DNA from: Motacilla alba alba
Taxonomy: Eukaryota > Chordata > Aves > Passeriformes > Motacillidae
DNA length: 64,000 nt
Assembly (NCBI RefSeq): GCF_015832195.1
Contig: NC_052028.1
Span: 12,629,501-12,693,500, forward strand
Direction: 5' to 3'
Shown here: in pieces, positions 62,345-64,000 of the stretch
Position numbering within the stretch: position 1 is the stretch's first letter
Layout of the letters: each line of letters opens with the position of its first letter
Program-made: the position numbers and the translations under genes
Notes under the pieces: generated by a model
What the model was told of the DNA's origin: nothing
The model's database searches: none
Seen by the model: the letters and a program-made list of their open reading frames with translations, nothing else

Positions 62345-62352
62345 ATGCAAAT
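62345..62352 (+). promoter_or_regulatory. Octamer motif ATGCAAAT, possible POU-factor site
   Basis: A perfect octamer lies in a segment (about 62300-62420) with an E-box (CAGCTG at about 62317) and AT-rich homeodomain-like sites. A single octamer in 64 kb is expected about once or twice by chance, so this is only a candidate. Confidence 0.2.
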
Positions 62353-63568
62353 GGATTTTGCCAGCTCAAAGTGGCCTTCATCAGCAGAGATTGTTGTATT
62401 TGACATTATCTGGTTACTTTTGTTTAATGCCTCTGTGCCTTTTCTGAGCGCTTCCTTCCCTGAGCACACATCATCCAGACTAATTTTCTTCCTCTTCCTC
62501 ATCAATCTGAAGATGTGTGAGTTGAATCTGTAGCTGCCTCCCTCTCCAGTCCCTCTCCAAATCTGAAACAAATGGTAAAGCTGTATGTGCTGACAGTCCT
62601 GCAGGCTGAGTGTTCTCTGCAGATGGGATGCAAGATGGTCACATTTGTCTCATCTAACTTTAGCCCTTAGCTGGACTGGGATATCTCTGTTACCATCCCA
62701 TAGACCATATTTCTGCAGAGTGATTCAGATCAGCAGAAAGACAATGCTGAAACATGGTCCCCTGTGGAGAAATAAATGGTGTTTCTCACAGGCAGGTCCT
62801 CCTTAGCCAGGCTGTCTGGCTTTATCAAACAGCATTGCATGTTCCCTTCTGTCTGGGACAGTGCTCTGCATCTAGAGACGGAGCATATAAATAATTTAGA
62901 CAGAATGCCTGAATGCTGACATCATTCTAAAATCCTCTTCCACTCCTAAAAAAAAATTTGAAAAGATTTTAATATTAGTGCCTGCTTGACTTATTTGCCT
63001 CTATAGCTATCAAATGGTTACAGTTAATTGGCTATTTGATTGCAGACAGTACAAAACACCTAGATTTTAAGGCATTATTATGAACATCTTGTCTAACCAT
63101 CTGCTGAATACAAAAGAGAGAATGTCAGTAGGCAAATTATTCATTAAGACCATAACTCCTCTCTGAGCTTCAATATGTCTTACAGAAAAACACAGGGGTT
63201 GTTTTTTCAAACTTCAGGCAATGGAGGAGCTCACCAGAAGATCACAGCTGGGCTGTGTTTCTGGTCTGGTTCCATGCTGGTGCTCCTTCCTGCCAGGGTA
63301 CATGGTACAACAGAGACCTCAACAGAGGCATTGTTGATGGGAATTGCCCCCTGCCCAGCTAAACTTTCTCATAATTATCTCCATGTCTTATTATTAATAT
63401 TGTACTCTGAAAGGAATTGAAAATCAAAGCAAATTCTTTCTGTTTATTGCTATTTTTTTTTTCACTGTGAACTTTTTTATCCCCACCCTAATTACATTGA
63501 CACCTTTAAAAGCAAATTAGGAACTGAGACAGACTTCTGGCTTCCTTGGAAGCAGCTGGGCAGTGTGA

Positions 63569-64000
<432 letters not shown>

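Overview
The window is a 64 kb piece of a vertebrate nuclear gene, almost certainly from a bird and probably a songbird. Ten spliced exons on the + strand encode one continuous protein segment, residues 74 to 674 by human precursor numbering, of the AMPA-type glutamate receptor subunit GluA1 (GRIA1). All ten join in one reading frame with no stop or frameshift, and all have AG acceptors and GT donors. The bird assignment rests on several 3'-truncated CR1 LINE ends with the avian style of tail. The songbird assignment rests on LTR pieces that resemble passerine endogenous retrovirus LTRs I know; that part is recall, not a search.

Layout. Positions 1-18614 are the 3' part of an intron (intron 2 by mammalian numbering); exons 1-2, with the signal peptide and the start of the amino-terminal domain (ATD), lie outside the window. 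Exons 3-8 (18615-42678) encode most of the ATD. Exon 9 (44787-44897) is the glycosylated ATD to ligand-binding-domain linker. Exon 10 (46259-46465) and the first part of exon 11 (47590-47960) encode ligand-binding lobe S1; the rest of exon 11 gives M1 and the M2 pore loop with the Q/R site. Exon 12 (63667-63865) encodes M3, the gate and the start of lobe S2. The flip/flop exons, M4 and the C-terminal tail lie downstream.

Introns fill about 97 percent of the window. They hold four CR1 3' ends (1-121, 40505-40828 on the minus strand, 53046-53299, 54215-54465), two copies of one LTR family on the minus strand (29165-29645 and 38077-38595), a second LTR type at 45672-46051, a related LTR 3' end near 19.1 kb, and several micro- and minisatellites. 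I found no second protein-coding gene, tRNA, rRNA, CRISPR array or bacterial-type system. The many short open frames outside the exons look like chance.

Nothing here amounts to a new biological system. The observations most worth checking are: an LTR ending about 47 bp upstream of the exon 7 acceptor, with its promoter facing antisense; a very weak exon 4 donor with an in-frame alternative 9 bp downstream; and replacements in the M1-M2 cytoplasmic loop relative to the mammalian subunit.
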